The notes: a model not told the origin generated them from the sequence alone. 64,000 nucleotides of DNA from JAHEJN01 sp963787285 (GCA_963787285.1 CAWBCM010000001.1:310001-374000); one strand, 5' to 3'. Numbered from the stretch's first letter, positions 1 through 8,723 are shown. Made by a program: numbers and translations.

Positions 1-500
1 CTGGGCGTGCCGAGGCCCAGCCGGGCGGCGAGCTCGCGGTCGGTGGAGCTGGCGACCACCCCGAGAGGGCGGGTGTGCGGGGCCAGCCCGGCCATGGCGC
101 CCACCGTGACCACCATCTCGGCTTCGGTCCGGCGCACGATCTCGGCCACCTGCTCGGCGAAGGTTCGCCAGCGCAGGTGAGGCTCGACACCGGCGAGAAC
201 CAGGAGGTCGTGGTCGGCATCGGGTCGATGAGCAGACAGCGTGGTGTTGGCAGGCCAGGCGAGCACTCGCCGGCCATCGCGGTCGAAGTGCACCGTGGGC
301 CGGCGCTGGGTGAAGTCGAAGAACATCTCGGCATCGATGTCGGCGAGCGGTGCGGCAGCGTGGCGTGTCGCCAACCGTCGCAACGCCGACGTGGCGGCCT
401 CGGCCGCGTCGAAGAGCCCTTCGAGACCGAGGACCATGATGGGACGTCGAAGCTCGGGATCGTGATGCCAGGTGAGGATGTCTTGGTCGGCGTGGGTCAT
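1..500 (-). CDS. PAC2 family protein (C-terminus beyond window)
   Basis: The reverse strand reads from ATG at 500 to the window edge without a stop, giving about 166 residues. Early motifs LRRPIMVLGLEG, FDAAEAA and DFTQRRP, followed by a DRDGRRVLAWP-like stretch, fit the PAC2 (proteasome assembly chaperone 2) family found in most actinomycetes. In actinobacteria the family is linked only loosely to the proteasome, and its molecular role is not established. The 3' end lies outside the window, so full length and any partner gene are unknown. It is divergent from the zinc-ribbon gene at 579. Confidence 0.75.
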   Translation of the reverse strand, partial: MTHADQDILTWHHDPELRRPIMVLGLEGLFDAAEAATSALRRLATRHAAAPLADIDAEMFFDFTQRRPTVHFDRDGRRVLAWPANTTLSAHRPDADHDLLVLAGVEPHLRWRTFAEQVAEIVRRTEAEMVVTVGAMAGLAPHTRPLGVVASSTDRELAARLGLGTP

Positions 501-566
501 GATCTCGCTCTGCGCAGGCGGCGATGAGCCGAGCGTACCGCTGAGGTGCCGTCGGACCCTGGCGGG

Positions 567-572
567 TACTCT
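567..572 (+). promoter_or_regulatory. -10 element (TACTCT) of a probable leaderless promoter
   Basis: TACTCT fits the actinobacterial TAnnnT pattern and ends exactly six bases before the ATG at 579. The same spacing recurs at several other genes here, which suggests transcription starts at or next to the start codon. No clear -35 element is visible. Confidence 0.45.
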
Positions 573-578
573 TCGGGA

Positions 579-755
579 ATGTCGCTTGTGTGTCCTCGGT
601 GTTCGCAGCCGGTCGATCAGGAGTTCTACGGACCGTGCGAGTCGTGTCGCGCCGAGCTCCGGGCCACCCTCGGTGGCGAGGCCCGCAACCTCGAGAGCGT
701 CCAGTACGAACCGAAGATGAACGTCACGCCGAACGCCGTGGCTTCGAAGGAGTGA
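579..755 (+). CDS. small zinc-ribbon protein
   Basis: A 58-residue protein with two CxxC pairs (C5/C8 and C20/C23) that would bind one zinc ion, followed by a short charged tail. A longer GTG start at 546 is possible, but the ATG at 579 puts the zinc ribbon at the extreme N-terminus and has a TAnnnT box six bases upstream. The gene ends three bases before the acyl-CoA dehydrogenase start, so the two are probably co-transcribed. Function is unknown. The compact ribbon and lack of other domains suggest a nucleic-acid or protein adaptor, but that is inference. Confidence 0.65.
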   Translation: MSLVCPRCSQPVDQEFYGPCESCRAELRATLGGEARNLESVQYEPKMNVTPNAVASKE

Positions 756-758
756 GCT

Positions 759-1961
759 GTGGCCGCCATCACCGACGATGATCTGCGCGGCCGAACGCGG
801 GACTTCCTGGCGTCGGTCCCAGCCGATGCCGATCAGGTCACCTTCCGCGGCATGCAGTTCGACGCCGGTCTGGCGGTGGTGCAGTTCCCCGAGGGTCGAG
901 GTGGCCTCGGACTCACGCCGCAACATCAGGCGGTGGTCGACGCCGAGCTGCGGGGGCACCCGCTCAACGTCCACTCGCTCGTGGTGAATCCCATCGGCAT
1001 CGGTATGGGCATGCCGACGGTGCTCACCCACGGCACCGACGAGATGTGCGAACGATTCCTGCGGCCGTGCTTCACGGGCGAGGACATCTGGTGCCAGCTC
1101 TTCAGCGAGCCCGGTTCGGGTTCCGACGTCGCCGGGCTCTCCACCCGGGCCGATCTCGACGGGGACGAGTGGATCGTGAACGGCCAGAAGGTGTGGACCA
1201 CCCTCGCCCACGTCTCCCGATGGGGAATGCTCGTCGCCCGCACCGACCCCGACCAGCCCAAGCACAAGGGCCTCACCTACTTCGTGATCGACATGCAGGC
1301 ACCCGGTGTCGACGTGCGGCCGCTCTACCAGATCACCGGTGAGGCCGAGTTCAACGAGGTGTTCATGAGCGACGTGCGCATACCCGATTCCCTGCGCCTC
1401 GGTGAGCGTGGTGACGGGTGGCGGGTGGCCATCACCACCCTCATGAACGAGCGGGTCGCGCTCGGTGGAGGCGGCGCACCGAAGGGCGGCGGACCCATCG
1501 CCCTGCTGGTCGACCTCTGGAACAAGAAGAAGGCCGAGCTGGCCCCTGCCCACGCTGCGGTGATGCTCGACCGGGTCACCAGGCTGTGGATCGAGGCCGA
1601 GACCCTGCGGCTCACCGCCATGCGCTCGCGGGCCGAGGCCAAGGCAGGCGTTCCCGGTCCCGGCGGCTCGGTCGGCAAGCTCATGGGCGCCGAGCTCAAC
1701 CAGGCCATCTTCGAGGCCGCCATCGACCTGCACGGAGCCGACGGCATGCTGTTCGAGGCCGGGTACCCCCTCACCCGGGCCGATCACGCGTCGCTGTTCG
1801 GCGTCGACTCGAAGAAAGCGTTCCTCCGCTCTCGGGCCAACTCGATCGAGGGAGGCACGTCCGAGGTGATGCGCAACATCCTGGGCGAGAGAGTGCTCGG
1901 TCTGCCCGGCGACGTCCGTGTCGACAAGGACATTCCCTGGACCGAGGTGCCCCGCAGCTGA
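759..1961 (+). CDS. acyl-CoA dehydrogenase (FadE-type)
   Basis: A 400-residue flavoprotein that would oxidise an acyl-CoA at the alpha-beta bond, passing electrons to ETF. The FAD/substrate-binding middle region shows LFSEPGSGSD and NGQKVWTT. The C-terminal domain ends with the SIEGGTSEVMRN signature, in which E364 aligns with the catalytic base of this family. Length is typical. Translation starts at GTG 759 behind an AAGGAG-like site that overlaps the end of the zinc-ribbon gene. It could act on branched-chain, fatty or sterol-derived acyl-CoA; the sequence does not decide which. Confidence 0.9.
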   Translation: MAAITDDDLRGRTRDFLASVPADADQVTFRGMQFDAGLAVVQFPEGRGGLGLTPQHQAVVDAELRGHPLNVHSLVVNPIGIGMGMPTVLTHGTDEMCERFLRPCFTGEDIWCQLFSEPGSGSDVAGLSTRADLDGDEWIVNGQKVWTTLAHVSRWGMLVARTDPDQPKHKGLTYFVIDMQAPGVDVRPLYQITGEAEFNEVFMSDVRIPDSLRLGERGDGWRVAITTLMNERVALGGGGAPKGGGPIALLVDLWNKKKAELAPAHAAVMLDRVTRLWIEAETLRLTAMRSRAEAKAGVPGPGGSVGKLMGAELNQAIFEAAIDLHGADGMLFEAGYPLTRADHASLFGVDSKKAFLRSRANSIEGGTSEVMRNILGERVLGLPGDVRVDKDIPWTEVPRS

Positions 1962-1980
1962 GCGGATCGGTCGTCGGGGC

Positions 1981-1986
1981 TACGCT
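1981..1986 (+). promoter_or_regulatory. -10 element (TACGCT) of a probable leaderless promoter
   Basis: TACGCT lies six bases upstream of the ATG at 1993, in the 31-base gap after the acyl-CoA dehydrogenase. No ribosome binding site is visible, which fits a leaderless transcript for the stress protein. Confidence 0.45.
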
Positions 1987-1992
1987 CCAGCC

Positions 1993-2460
1993 ATGGAGAC
2001 CGAGCGTCGGATCGTCGTGGGGATCGAAGGGTCCGGCGGGGCCAAGTCGGCGCTGCGTTGGGCCCTGCGTGAGGCGGCTTTCCGCCACGCGGCCGTCGAG
2101 GTGGTCACCGCCTACTCGGCCACTCGGGTGCCCATTGCGCCCGATGTGAACTACGTGCCGTTCGATCTCAGCGACATCCGCGACGAGGTCACCCGGCTCC
2201 AGGCCGACGTCGTTGCGGAGGTTCTCGCCGAGTTCGAGGACTCCGAGGTGGAGATCCGGTACACGGTGGTCGAGGGACGTCCGGCCGACTCGCTGATCTC
2301 GGCCGCCACCGGTGCCGACATGCTGGTGGTGGGTTCTCGTGGTGGTGGTGGCTTCCGCGGACTGCTGTTGGGCTCGGTGAGCCAGCAGATCGCGCATCAC
2401 GCGACGTGTCCGGTGGTGATCGTGCGTCCAGACCTGATCCAGCCCGAGGTGACCGGATAA
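1993..2460 (+). CDS. universal stress protein, UspA family
   Basis: A 155-residue single Usp domain. It begins with the VVGIEGSGGAKSAL strand-loop-helix and ends with the nucleotide-binding motif G-x2-G-x9-G-S (in VGSRGGGGFRGLLLGS) before a final CPVVIVRP strand. The intact motif puts it in the ATP-binding subclass, like mycobacterial Usp proteins. Such proteins respond to starvation, hypoxia or energy stress. It is flanked by its own promoter-like box and a downstream hairpin, so it is probably monocistronic. Confidence 0.88.
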   Translation: METERRIVVGIEGSGGAKSALRWALREAAFRHAAVEVVTAYSATRVPIAPDVNYVPFDLSDIRDEVTRLQADVVAEVLAEFEDSEVEIRYTVVEGRPADSLISAATGADMLVVGSRGGGGFRGLLLGSVSQQIAHHATCPVVIVRPDLIQPEVTG

Positions 2461-2463
2461 CCG

Positions 2464-2493
2464 ACGATGCCGGGCCCGTGGACCCGGCATCGT
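2464..2493. terminator. hairpin between convergent genes
   Basis: An 11-bp perfect stem (ACGATGCCGGG and its complement) with an 8-base loop lies immediately after the stress-protein stop and before the end of the reverse-strand LPXTG gene. The U-tract is poor, as is common in high-GC terminators. It could serve both directions. Confidence 0.65.
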
Positions 2494-2534
2494 TGTAGTG
2501 GTTCTGCCGGCGGGTTCGTCCCGCCGACGGTTGA

Positions 2535-3085
2535 TCAGATGCGTCCGAGGCGACGACCACCACCGAGGACGACCACACCGGCTGCAGCCAGGGTGAGGCC
2601 GACGATGGCGAGAATGGCGTTCTCCGAACCGGTCTCGGGAAGCTCCTGGGCGGTGTCGGTCTCTTCGGGGGCGGCTCGGGTGCGGGCGTTTCGTCGGCGG
2701 CACCCACGCTGATCGCCGCGGCCGCCTGTTCGACCTGGCCGGCGTCGGCCGCCACGATGGCGAGGCCTTCGGCGGGGATGTCGTACTCGATGGTGATCTC
2801 GAAGGCGCCGTCGGCGTCGGGTGACACCGGGGTGAGGGCGGTGAGGTCGCAGTCGTCGGAGCTGAGAAGCGTGACATCGCCACCGTCGGGGAAGGTGCAG
2901 GGCAGCACGAACAGTGCAGGCTGGGTGTAGCCCGTACCGGTGATGGTGACCTCGACCGTGCCGGCTGCGTCGACGTTCGCCGGGTCGACGGTGATGGCGG
3001 GGCCGTCCTGGGCCGCCGCCGGAGCGGCGAACACCGCAACCATCGCCAAACCGAGACCAAGGATGAGCAGCTTTGCTCGTGTCAT
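2535..3085 (-). pseudogene. LPXTG-anchored secreted protein, frame broken once
   Basis: From ATG 3085, with AGGAG eight bases upstream, the reverse strand encodes a signal peptide (LLILGLGLAMVAVFAAPAAAQ) and a single Ig-like beta-rich domain of about 120 residues. A Pro/Glu linker follows. After a frame change near the five-base G run at 2667-2671, the next frame supplies the sorting signal: LPETG, a hydrophobic helix (AILAIVGLTLAAAGVVVL) and an Arg-rich tail ending at 2535. One added base restores a protein of about 183 residues. A sortase would attach it to the cell wall; no sortase gene is in the window. The break may be a homopolymer sequencing error or a phase-variable tract. Confidence 0.7.
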
Positions 3086-3275
3086 GTCGTGCACTCCTGA
3101 GAAGAGAGAACTCGTCGACGGGCACCATGATTCGCGCCCGACCGGTAGATGCTAAACGATTGTGTCGATTCGTGCGAAATCCGCACCTGGAGAACTTTGG
3201 GCACAGCTCACCCAACGCAGTGAGTCGTCTGGCCCAGTGACACCGCGGGTCGGCGCGAACGGCTAGACCAGTCGT

Positions 3276-3440
3276 GTGGGTCGACTTCTCGTGGTGTGTT
3301 GGGTGCTCGCCGGGCTCGGCGTGGTGTGGCTGCGGTTGAACCGCAACGGCCGGCTCTCGATGACGACGGCCCGGGGCGATGTGGCAGCGGCGCTGGTGGC
3401 CGGGACCTTCGTGTGGCTGGTGGTGGTGATCGCCATCTGA
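3276..3440 (+). CDS. small hypothetical membrane protein
   Basis: GTG at 3276 opens a 54-codon frame rich in Val, Leu, Ala and Trp, with two likely membrane helices separated by a basic loop (WLRLNRNGR). TAGACC, a near-match to the -10 pattern, lies six bases upstream. No family is recognised and the frame is short, so it remains tentative. It is convergent with the S9 peptidase. Confidence 0.4.
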   Translation: MGRLLVVCWVLAGLGVVWLRLNRNGRLSMTTARGDVAAALVAGTFVWLVVVIAI

Positions 3441-3459
3441 AGCGCCGACGGGCGCGGAC

Positions 3460-5527
3460 TCAGCCGTCGCCGAGGCTCCGGTGCAGAAATGCGACCTGGA
3501 GCAGCAGCAGGTTCTCGGCCACGACCTCCTGGGGTGTCATGTGCGAGACGCCCGACAACGGCAGCACCTCGTGCGGCTTCCCGGCCTCGAGCAACGCGCG
3601 CGACAGCTGGAGGGTGTGGGCGGCCACGACGTTGTCGTCGGCCAGTCCGTGGATGAGCTGGATCGGCCGTTCGAGCGAGGGTGCGTCGGCGACGAGGCTC
3701 GACTGCTCGTAGTTCTGAGGGTCAGACGGCGGGATGACCGAGATAGCGCTCGGTGTAGAACGTGTCGTAGAGCCGCCAGTCGGTCACCGGGGCACCGGCG
3801 ATCGCGGCATGGAACACGTCGGGTCGACGCAGCACGGCGAGGGCGGCCAGGTAGCCGCCGAAGCTCCAGCCGCGGATACCGACCCGACGCGAGATCGAGG
3901 AAGGAGAACTGCCGGGCGATCGCGAGCAGCCCGTCGACCTGGTCGTCGAGAACGGGCTGGGCGAGATCGCCGGCGACGGCCCGCTCCCACTCGGTTCCGC
4001 TGCCCGGGTGTGCCTCGGCCGTCGACGATCAGCACGGCGAAGCCCTGGTCGGCGAACCACTGCGGGACCAGGTACGCGTTCTGGGCGGCGATGACCCGCT
4101 GGGCGTGTGGGCCGCCGTAGGGGTCGAGGAGTACGGGCAGCGTCGCACGCCGTCGTGTTCGCGCGGGAGGACCAGGGCGCTGTTGAGCCGGCGCTCACCG
4201 AGCTCGAGCTGGACGACGTTCGGGACCAACGCCGGGTCGAGGGCATGGCTGGTGATGACGTGGTGGCGCTCGCCCGAACGAACGGTGGTCACGGTGCCCG
4301 GGGTATCGGGGCTCGACGACACGATGACGTGGTGCCGTCTCGCTCCACGCCACGGTGCACTCCGTGGGTGTCGGTGAGTCGCTCGGTTTCGCCGTCGAGA
4401 CCGATCCGGGCGATGTGACGCTCTCGGGGATCGGCGGTGGCGACCACGGTGACGCCGTGCTCGTCGGCGTCGACACCGACGTCACGTCGAGGCCGTCGGG
4501 CGACACCGGCGCCCCGTCGAGACACAGTCGCAGGTGGCCGTCGCGGGGTTCGATGGTGACCAGGCGATCGCCGGCCCAGCTCGGCGTGCCCGGCACGACC
4601 TCGACCCAGTGTTCGTCGGTGAGGCGGTGGATCTCGTTGGTGTCGCCGTTGTGCGGATCGGCCTGGAGGACCGCCAGGGTCTTCTGGTCGCGGCTCACGA
4701 CGCCGAGCGTGATCTCGTCGGCGGAGCGCCATCGCAGCCGTTGCGAGGTACTCGAACTCGTTGCGCTGCCACTCGAGGTCGACGCGGTTCCCATCGAAAT
4801 CGACCACTGCGAGCACGACGCTGGCGTTGGTGGTGCCCGCCGCCGGGTACCGGACCGTACGGGGTTCGACGCCGGGCTCGGTGGGGTCGGCGAGGAACCA
4901 TCGGTTCACGGACCGATTGTCGACGCGGGCGACGAGCAGGCGCGTGCCGTCGGGTGACCACCAATGGCCTCGGGTGCGACCCATCTCCTCCGCGGCGACG
5001 AATTCGGCCACTCCCCAGGCGATGTCGGGGTCGGGGTCGGCGAGGAGCTCGCGGTCGCCATCGGGGCCGCTGATACGCAGGGCGTCGGCGGCCACGTAGG
5101 CGATGTGAGTGCCGTTCGCGTCGAAATGAGGGTCATAGGCGCCGTCGGCCGCCGGTGGAAAGGCGACGTCGCCGGTGATGAGGTCGGCGGTGGCCAGCTG
5201 GCCACCAAGGGTGAAGGCTGCTTGGCGGCACGCTTTGTCGACTGCAAAGGCAGTGATGCCCTGGGCCGCTTCGCGCAGCCGTTCGCGCCGGGCTCGCTCG
5301 GCGGGTGGCAGGTCGCCGTTGCCGGTGTCGAACGAACCGGGATCGACAACGCAGTGTTCGGCGCCGGTCGCGACGTCGAGCATCCACAGTCCGGTGGTCG
5401 GGTCGTCGCCGGTCGGTGACCGCAGGAACACCACCCGCATGCCGTCGGAGGAGACGACGAAGTTGCGCGGCGCGCCGAGGGTGAAGCGCTGGGTGCGGGC
5501 CAGGAGGCGGGGAAAGGAGTCGCTCAC
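3460..5527 (-). pseudogene. S9 family prolyl oligopeptidase / DPP IV-like, multiple frame breaks
   Basis: Reverse-strand fragments in different frames join into one S9 peptidase of about 690 residues. The GTG start (5525-5527) shares bases with the TGA of the upstream PQ-loop gene. The N-terminal half is a DPP IV-type beta-propeller. The C-terminal alpha/beta-hydrolase domain shows YGGPHAQ, the nucleophile motif GWSFGGY, an Asp in GLADDN and a His in VSHM, so the whole triad is encoded. Single-base changes near 3724, 3893, 4002, 4146, 4330, 4473 and 4736 break the frame; most are repaired by removing one base. The protein would release N-terminal dipeptides, typically after proline. So many breaks with conserved coding between them suggest sequence error more than old decay. 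Confidence 0.75.
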
Positions 5528-6106
5528 GCCGTCGACGATACGCGCTCGGCGACGACGGCCAGGCGGAACAGGATGATGGCGGCCGAAGCGGTGAGCACGA
5601 GGAAGTAACCGACCAGCGCAGGGTCGCGCAGGAGCGCGCCGTAGGCGCCCCAGGCGGCCGCGTCGCCGAGAGCGAGCCACATCGTCGCGGGTGCGATGCC
5701 GGCGAGATCGGTCTCGCGCAGCGCCTTGACCAACTGCGGACCGATGGAGAACAGCACACTTCCTGCCAATGCCAGAGCGAGCAGGCCCGCGGCCCCGGCG
5801 ATGATGACGATCGCCACGAACACCGACGCGTGGGCGATGTCTCGCAGCGTGGTCGAGCGGCGGAGGAGCACGGCGGTCCACCCGCTGAGCCCGAGGGCGA
5901 CCAGCGAGACCACCCACACGATCGGCAGCTGGGCGATGATGCCGTAGAGCGTCCAGGTGGCGGCGCTCACTGTGGCGTTCAGGGCGGCCAGGGCCGAGAC
6001 GCCATCGGGCAGTCCGGTGCGCCACAGAGCGCGCCGGTTGCGGCAACAGTCGAACGAGAAAGACGGCGGAGGCGAACAGGCCCACCGTGGTCGTGAGGGA
6101 TGGCAT
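5524..6106 (-). pseudogene. PQ-loop / SemiSWEET-like membrane protein, one frame break
   Basis: ATG at 6106 begins a helix (VGLFASAVFLVRLLPQPAR) with the PQ signature. One extra base near 6027 separates it from the continuation LWRTGLPDGVSALAALN and about five further membrane helices, ending at 5524. The repaired product is about 193 residues with two PQ-loop-like halves. The family includes SemiSWEET sugar carriers and other small transporters; the substrate cannot be read from the sequence. Its stop overlaps the start of the S9 peptidase, so the two form a coupled pair. Confidence 0.65.
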
Positions 6107-6225
6107 GGCGGGCGCTCGCGGTGGTCGCTCGAAGATGGCTCAGTCTGGCGGGCTCTGGGGCGAAATCGGCGCGATTCCGCGGTCCTCGCCGCGGCCGCCG
6201 TCGAGGCGGCACACTGGTGCCCGTG

Positions 6226-6300
6226 GCCCCCGTAGCTCAGGGGATAGAGCATCGGTTTCCTAAACCGTGCGTCGCGTGTGTTCGAATCACGCCGGGGGCA
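6226..6300 (+). tRNA. tRNA-Arg, anticodon CCT
   Basis: The acceptor stem GCCCCCG pairs with CGGGGGC and is followed by discriminator A at 6300. The D-arm is GCTC/GAGC, and the anticodon loop TTCCTAA gives CCU, which reads AGG (Arg). The T-loop is TTCGAAT. CCA is not encoded. Compared with the two 3'-end copies downstream, this gene carries two extra bases before the T-arm, which makes the variable loop longer and puts a G-U pair in the T-stem. The gene is the integration target for the accessory region that follows. Confidence 0.9.
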
Positions 6301-6357
6301 CTGAAATATCAAGGGTTTTGGGAGCACCGTTCCGAAGAGCTGCCCATCTCCTGGCCA
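6257..6357 (+). repeat. attachment-site repeat, copy 1 (tRNA 3' half plus flank)
   Basis: The 3' half of tRNA-Arg plus 57 bases of downstream flank, ending in TCTCCTGGCCA. The same arrangement recurs at 11054-11152 with a few substitutions, and the tRNA part recurs at 23295. Direct repeats of a tRNA 3' end are the usual footprint of tyrosine-recombinase integration. Confidence 0.8.
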
Positions 6358-6564
6358 AAGCGGTGGCACGCACGGGGCGAGCATGAGTGGTCGCCTACCA
6401 CCGCCGACGGCAACCGGTCGTTGCTCGATCGCCGCATCCTGCCTCGGTGGGGAAACGTGTCGTTGCGGCGATTGAAGCCGGCCGATCTCGACGCCTGGTA
6501 CGGCGAGCTGCGTCGCAGAGGCGCCGCGGGCGGCAAGCCGCTGGCCGCCAGTTCGGCGGGTTGA
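6331..6564 (+). pseudogene. tyrosine recombinase (integrase) fragment
   Basis: This frame encodes the N-terminal core-binding part of a phage-type integrase (SPTTADGNRSLLDRRILPRW, LRRLKPADLDAWYGELRRRG, GKPLAASS) and then stops at 6564. The catalytic domain with the R-H-R-Y residues is missing. Its place next to the tRNA-Arg 3' end matches the normal left end of tRNA-targeted integrative elements, so it is probably the remnant of the recombinase that built the island. No credible start codon is apparent. Confidence 0.65.
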
Positions 6565-6593
6565 AAAGCGATGCGACGCGCCCGTGCTGCGAC

Positions 6594-6610
6594 AGAAATC
6601 TGAGATTTCT
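6594..6610. promoter_or_regulatory. 17-base palindrome upstream of the sigma-factor gene
   Basis: AGAAATCT and its exact complement AGATTTCT are separated by one base, 54 bases before the sigma-factor ATG. The AT-rich perfect symmetry stands out in this GC-rich region and fits an operator for a dimeric regulator. Confidence 0.45.
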
Positions 6611-6663
6611 TGTCACAGGTTTCGGTTCTGGGGGCTCTACTGGGTAAGGAGTGTGAGGGACCG

Positions 6664-7138
6664 ATGGAGCTGTCCGCTACCCAACGGGTGCTGTCGTTCG
6701 AGTCGTTCTTCGCCGCGACGGAAAAGGGGCTCCGGTATGGAATGGTCGCCCTTTTCGGTGCCGAGGACGGACAGCGACGCCTCGGCACACGCGTTGCTGT
6801 ACGGCTGGGAGAACTGGGATCGCCTTCAAGAGATGGCGAATCCGGCCGGGTATCTCTATCGGGTTGGGCAGACGTGGGGGCGGCGCAATGGTCGCCGGCC
6901 GGAGACGTTCCCGGCGGTCGGCGAGCACCGTGAACCCTGGGTGGAGCCGAGATTGCCCGAGGCACTGGGCGCCCTGCCCGAGCACCAACGGGTGGCGGTC
7001 GTGCTGCGTCATGGGGCCGACTGGAGCTATGACCGCATAGCGGAGGTCTTGGACAGTTCGGCTGCGTCGGTTCGCAAGAACGTTGAGCGCGGCCTGACCC
7101 ATCTTCGTTCAGCGCTAGAGGTGTCTCATGAGTCGTGA
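6664..7138 (+). pseudogene. ECF-type RNA polymerase sigma factor, one frame break
   Basis: ATG 6664 starts a region-2-like segment (SFESFFAATEKGLRYGMVALFG). One extra base near 6772 shifts the frame, and the next frame continues through YLYRVGQTWGRRNGRR and a region-4 helix-turn-helix (LPEHQRVAVVLRHG, DRIAEVLDSSAASVRKNV), ending at 7138. The repaired protein has about 157 residues, the size of a minimal sigma-70 family ECF factor. It overlaps the start of the propeller gene by 11 bases, so the pair is translationally coupled, like sigma/anti-sigma operons. It would direct RNA polymerase to a small regulon. A 17-base palindrome lies upstream. Confidence 0.7.
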
Positions 7139-8723
7139 CGTAGTGGTGCAGCTTCGCAGCTATCTGGAAACGATCGAGACGGCTGCGCCACCGACAACCA
7201 TTGATGAGCTCGAACGGACAAGCGGGCAACTGGCTGTAACCGTAGAGGAGATCCTGCGGACCGACGCGCCCGACCTTTGGGAATCGATGGCCGCGGCTGC
7301 CGAGGCCACCCCAGCCGAAGCGGAAACCGCCGAAGCAGATGGCAGCGATCTGGTGTTCTTGGATCTCGGGGAGCTGGATGAAGGCACAGCGCCAGGAGCT
7401 CGGAATCGATGGACCCTCCTCGTTGCAGGGGTAGCGGCGGTGATCGTGCTCGCGGTTGGTGTCATGATTGTCGTGGCAGATGGAACCGGTGACGATGTCT
7501 CGACCGGCCCGGCTTCCTCGTCCGGCGCGACTGACCCCGTTCCGTCTGGTGGGGTGGCTGATCCGGTTGCCGCGCCGAGCGTCGTCGACCCGGTTTCTGG
7601 GTATCGCTGGACTCGGGTCCCGTACGACGAGGCGGTCTTCGGAGGACCCTCAGACCAAACGGAGCTGGGGGGCGTGATCACCGGTGGCCCGGGCCTGGTC
7701 GCAGTCGGACTGGCCGGGTCGACCTATACCGGCGATGCGGCGGTGTGGACCTCCGCCGACGGGTTCACCTGGTCGCGGATCCCCCACGACGAAGCCGTCT
7801 TTGGCCACCAGGACGGCGGGGTGATCAAGATGAAGAGCGTCACCATGAACGGCTCTCTGCTGGTGGCAGTCGGAGATCAGAACAAGTGTTGCTCCTACAA
7901 CGTCGCCGCGGCGGTGTGGACCTCGGCCGACGGGATCACCTGGTCGCGAATCCCCCAGGACGATGGCGTCTTCGACCGAGCCGGAATGAACAGCGTGACA
8001 ACCGGCGGGCCAGGGTTGGTTGCCGTCGGATTCGAGTTCTTGGATCAGGAGCATGTGATAGCGGTCGCATGGACCTCCGCCGATGCGATCACGTGGTCCC
8101 GGATCCCCCACGACGAAGCCGCTTTCGAGCGAGCGGCAATGGAGAGCGTGACAACCGGCGGGCCAGGCTTGGTTGCCGTCGGGGGAAGCCACCCCGACGA
8201 CGATCCTCCCGTGGCGGCGGTGTGGACTTCCGCCGACGGGGTCACCTGGTCTCGGGTCCCCCACGACGATGCTGTCTTCGGGGGAGCCGGAATGAACAGC
8301 GTGACGGCCGGAGGCTCGGGTCTGGTCGCGGTCGGATGGTCGGACGAGCGTGAGCACACTGTGGCGGCGGTGTGGACTTCCCCCGATGGGGTCACCTGGT
8401 CTCGGGTCCCCCACGACGATGCTGTCTTCGGGGGAGCCGAAATGAACAGCGTGACGGCCGGAGGCCCGGGTCTGGTCGCCGTTGGACTTGAACGATTTGA
8501 CGTCGCAGGCGAGGAGAATCTCGTGGCGGCGGTGTGGACGTCCCCCGATGGGGTCATCTGGTCTCGGGTCCCCCACGACGAGACCGTCTTCGGTGGTCTG
8601 CGCTACCAGGAGATGCTCGGCGTAACCGCCGGAGGACCCGGCCTGGTTGCGGTCGGATCGGCGAATCGCGACGAGGGTGACTTTGGCGAAGCGGTGGTCT
8701 GGGTGGCGACGCAGGAGAAATGA
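7128..8723 (+). CDS. membrane-anchored seven-bladed propeller protein, putative anti-sigma/sensor
   Basis: A 531-residue protein starting inside the sigma-factor gene. Residues 1-90 are predicted cytoplasmic, with an acidic Ala/Glu linker. One membrane helix (WTLLVAGVAAVIVLAVGVMIVV) follows near residues 92-115, then a Ser/Pro/Val linker. The outer part has seven repeats, each with a WSR(I/V)PHDE-like motif, a GGPGLVAVG strand and an AVWTSADG turn, which looks like a seven-bladed beta-propeller. The layout (short inner domain, one helix, outer ligand-binding domain, coupled to a sigma factor) suggests a transmembrane anti-sigma factor or sensor. No canonical zinc anti-sigma motif is visible, so the inner domain's role is inferred from position. 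Confidence 0.7.
   Translation: MSRDVVVQLRSYLETIETAAPPTTIDELERTSGQLAVTVEEILRTDAPDLWESMAAAAEATPAEAETAEADGSDLVFLDLGELDEGTAPGARNRWTLLVAGVAAVIVLAVGVMIVVADGTGDDVSTGPASSSGATDPVPSGGVADPVAAPSVVDPVSGYRWTRVPYDEAVFGGPSDQTELGGVITGGPGLVAVGLAGSTYTGDAAVWTSADGFTWSRIPHDEAVFGHQDGGVIKMKSVTMNGSLLVAVGDQNKCCSYNVAAAVWTSADGITWSRIPQDDGVFDRAGMNSVTTGGPGLVAVGFEFLDQEHVIAVAWTSADAITWSRIPHDEAAFERAAMESVTTGGPGLVAVGGSHPDDDPPVAAVWTSADGVTWSRVPHDDAVFGGAGMNSVTAGGSGLVAVGWSDEREHTVAAVWTSPDGVTWSRVPHDDAVFGGAEMNSVTAGGPGLVAVGLERFDVAGEENLVAAVWTSPDGVIWSRVPHDETVFGGLRYQEMLGVTAGGPGLVAVGSANRDEGDFGEAVVWVATQEK
7598..8705 (+). repeat. tandem DNA repeats encoding propeller blades
   Basis: About seven units of roughly 140-190 bases. The units around 8230-8300 and 8380-8450 are nearly identical at DNA level (for example GTCTCGGGTCCCCCACGACG in both), while the outer units have diverged. 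This gradient suggests recent duplication or gene conversion inside the gene. Confidence 0.7.
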
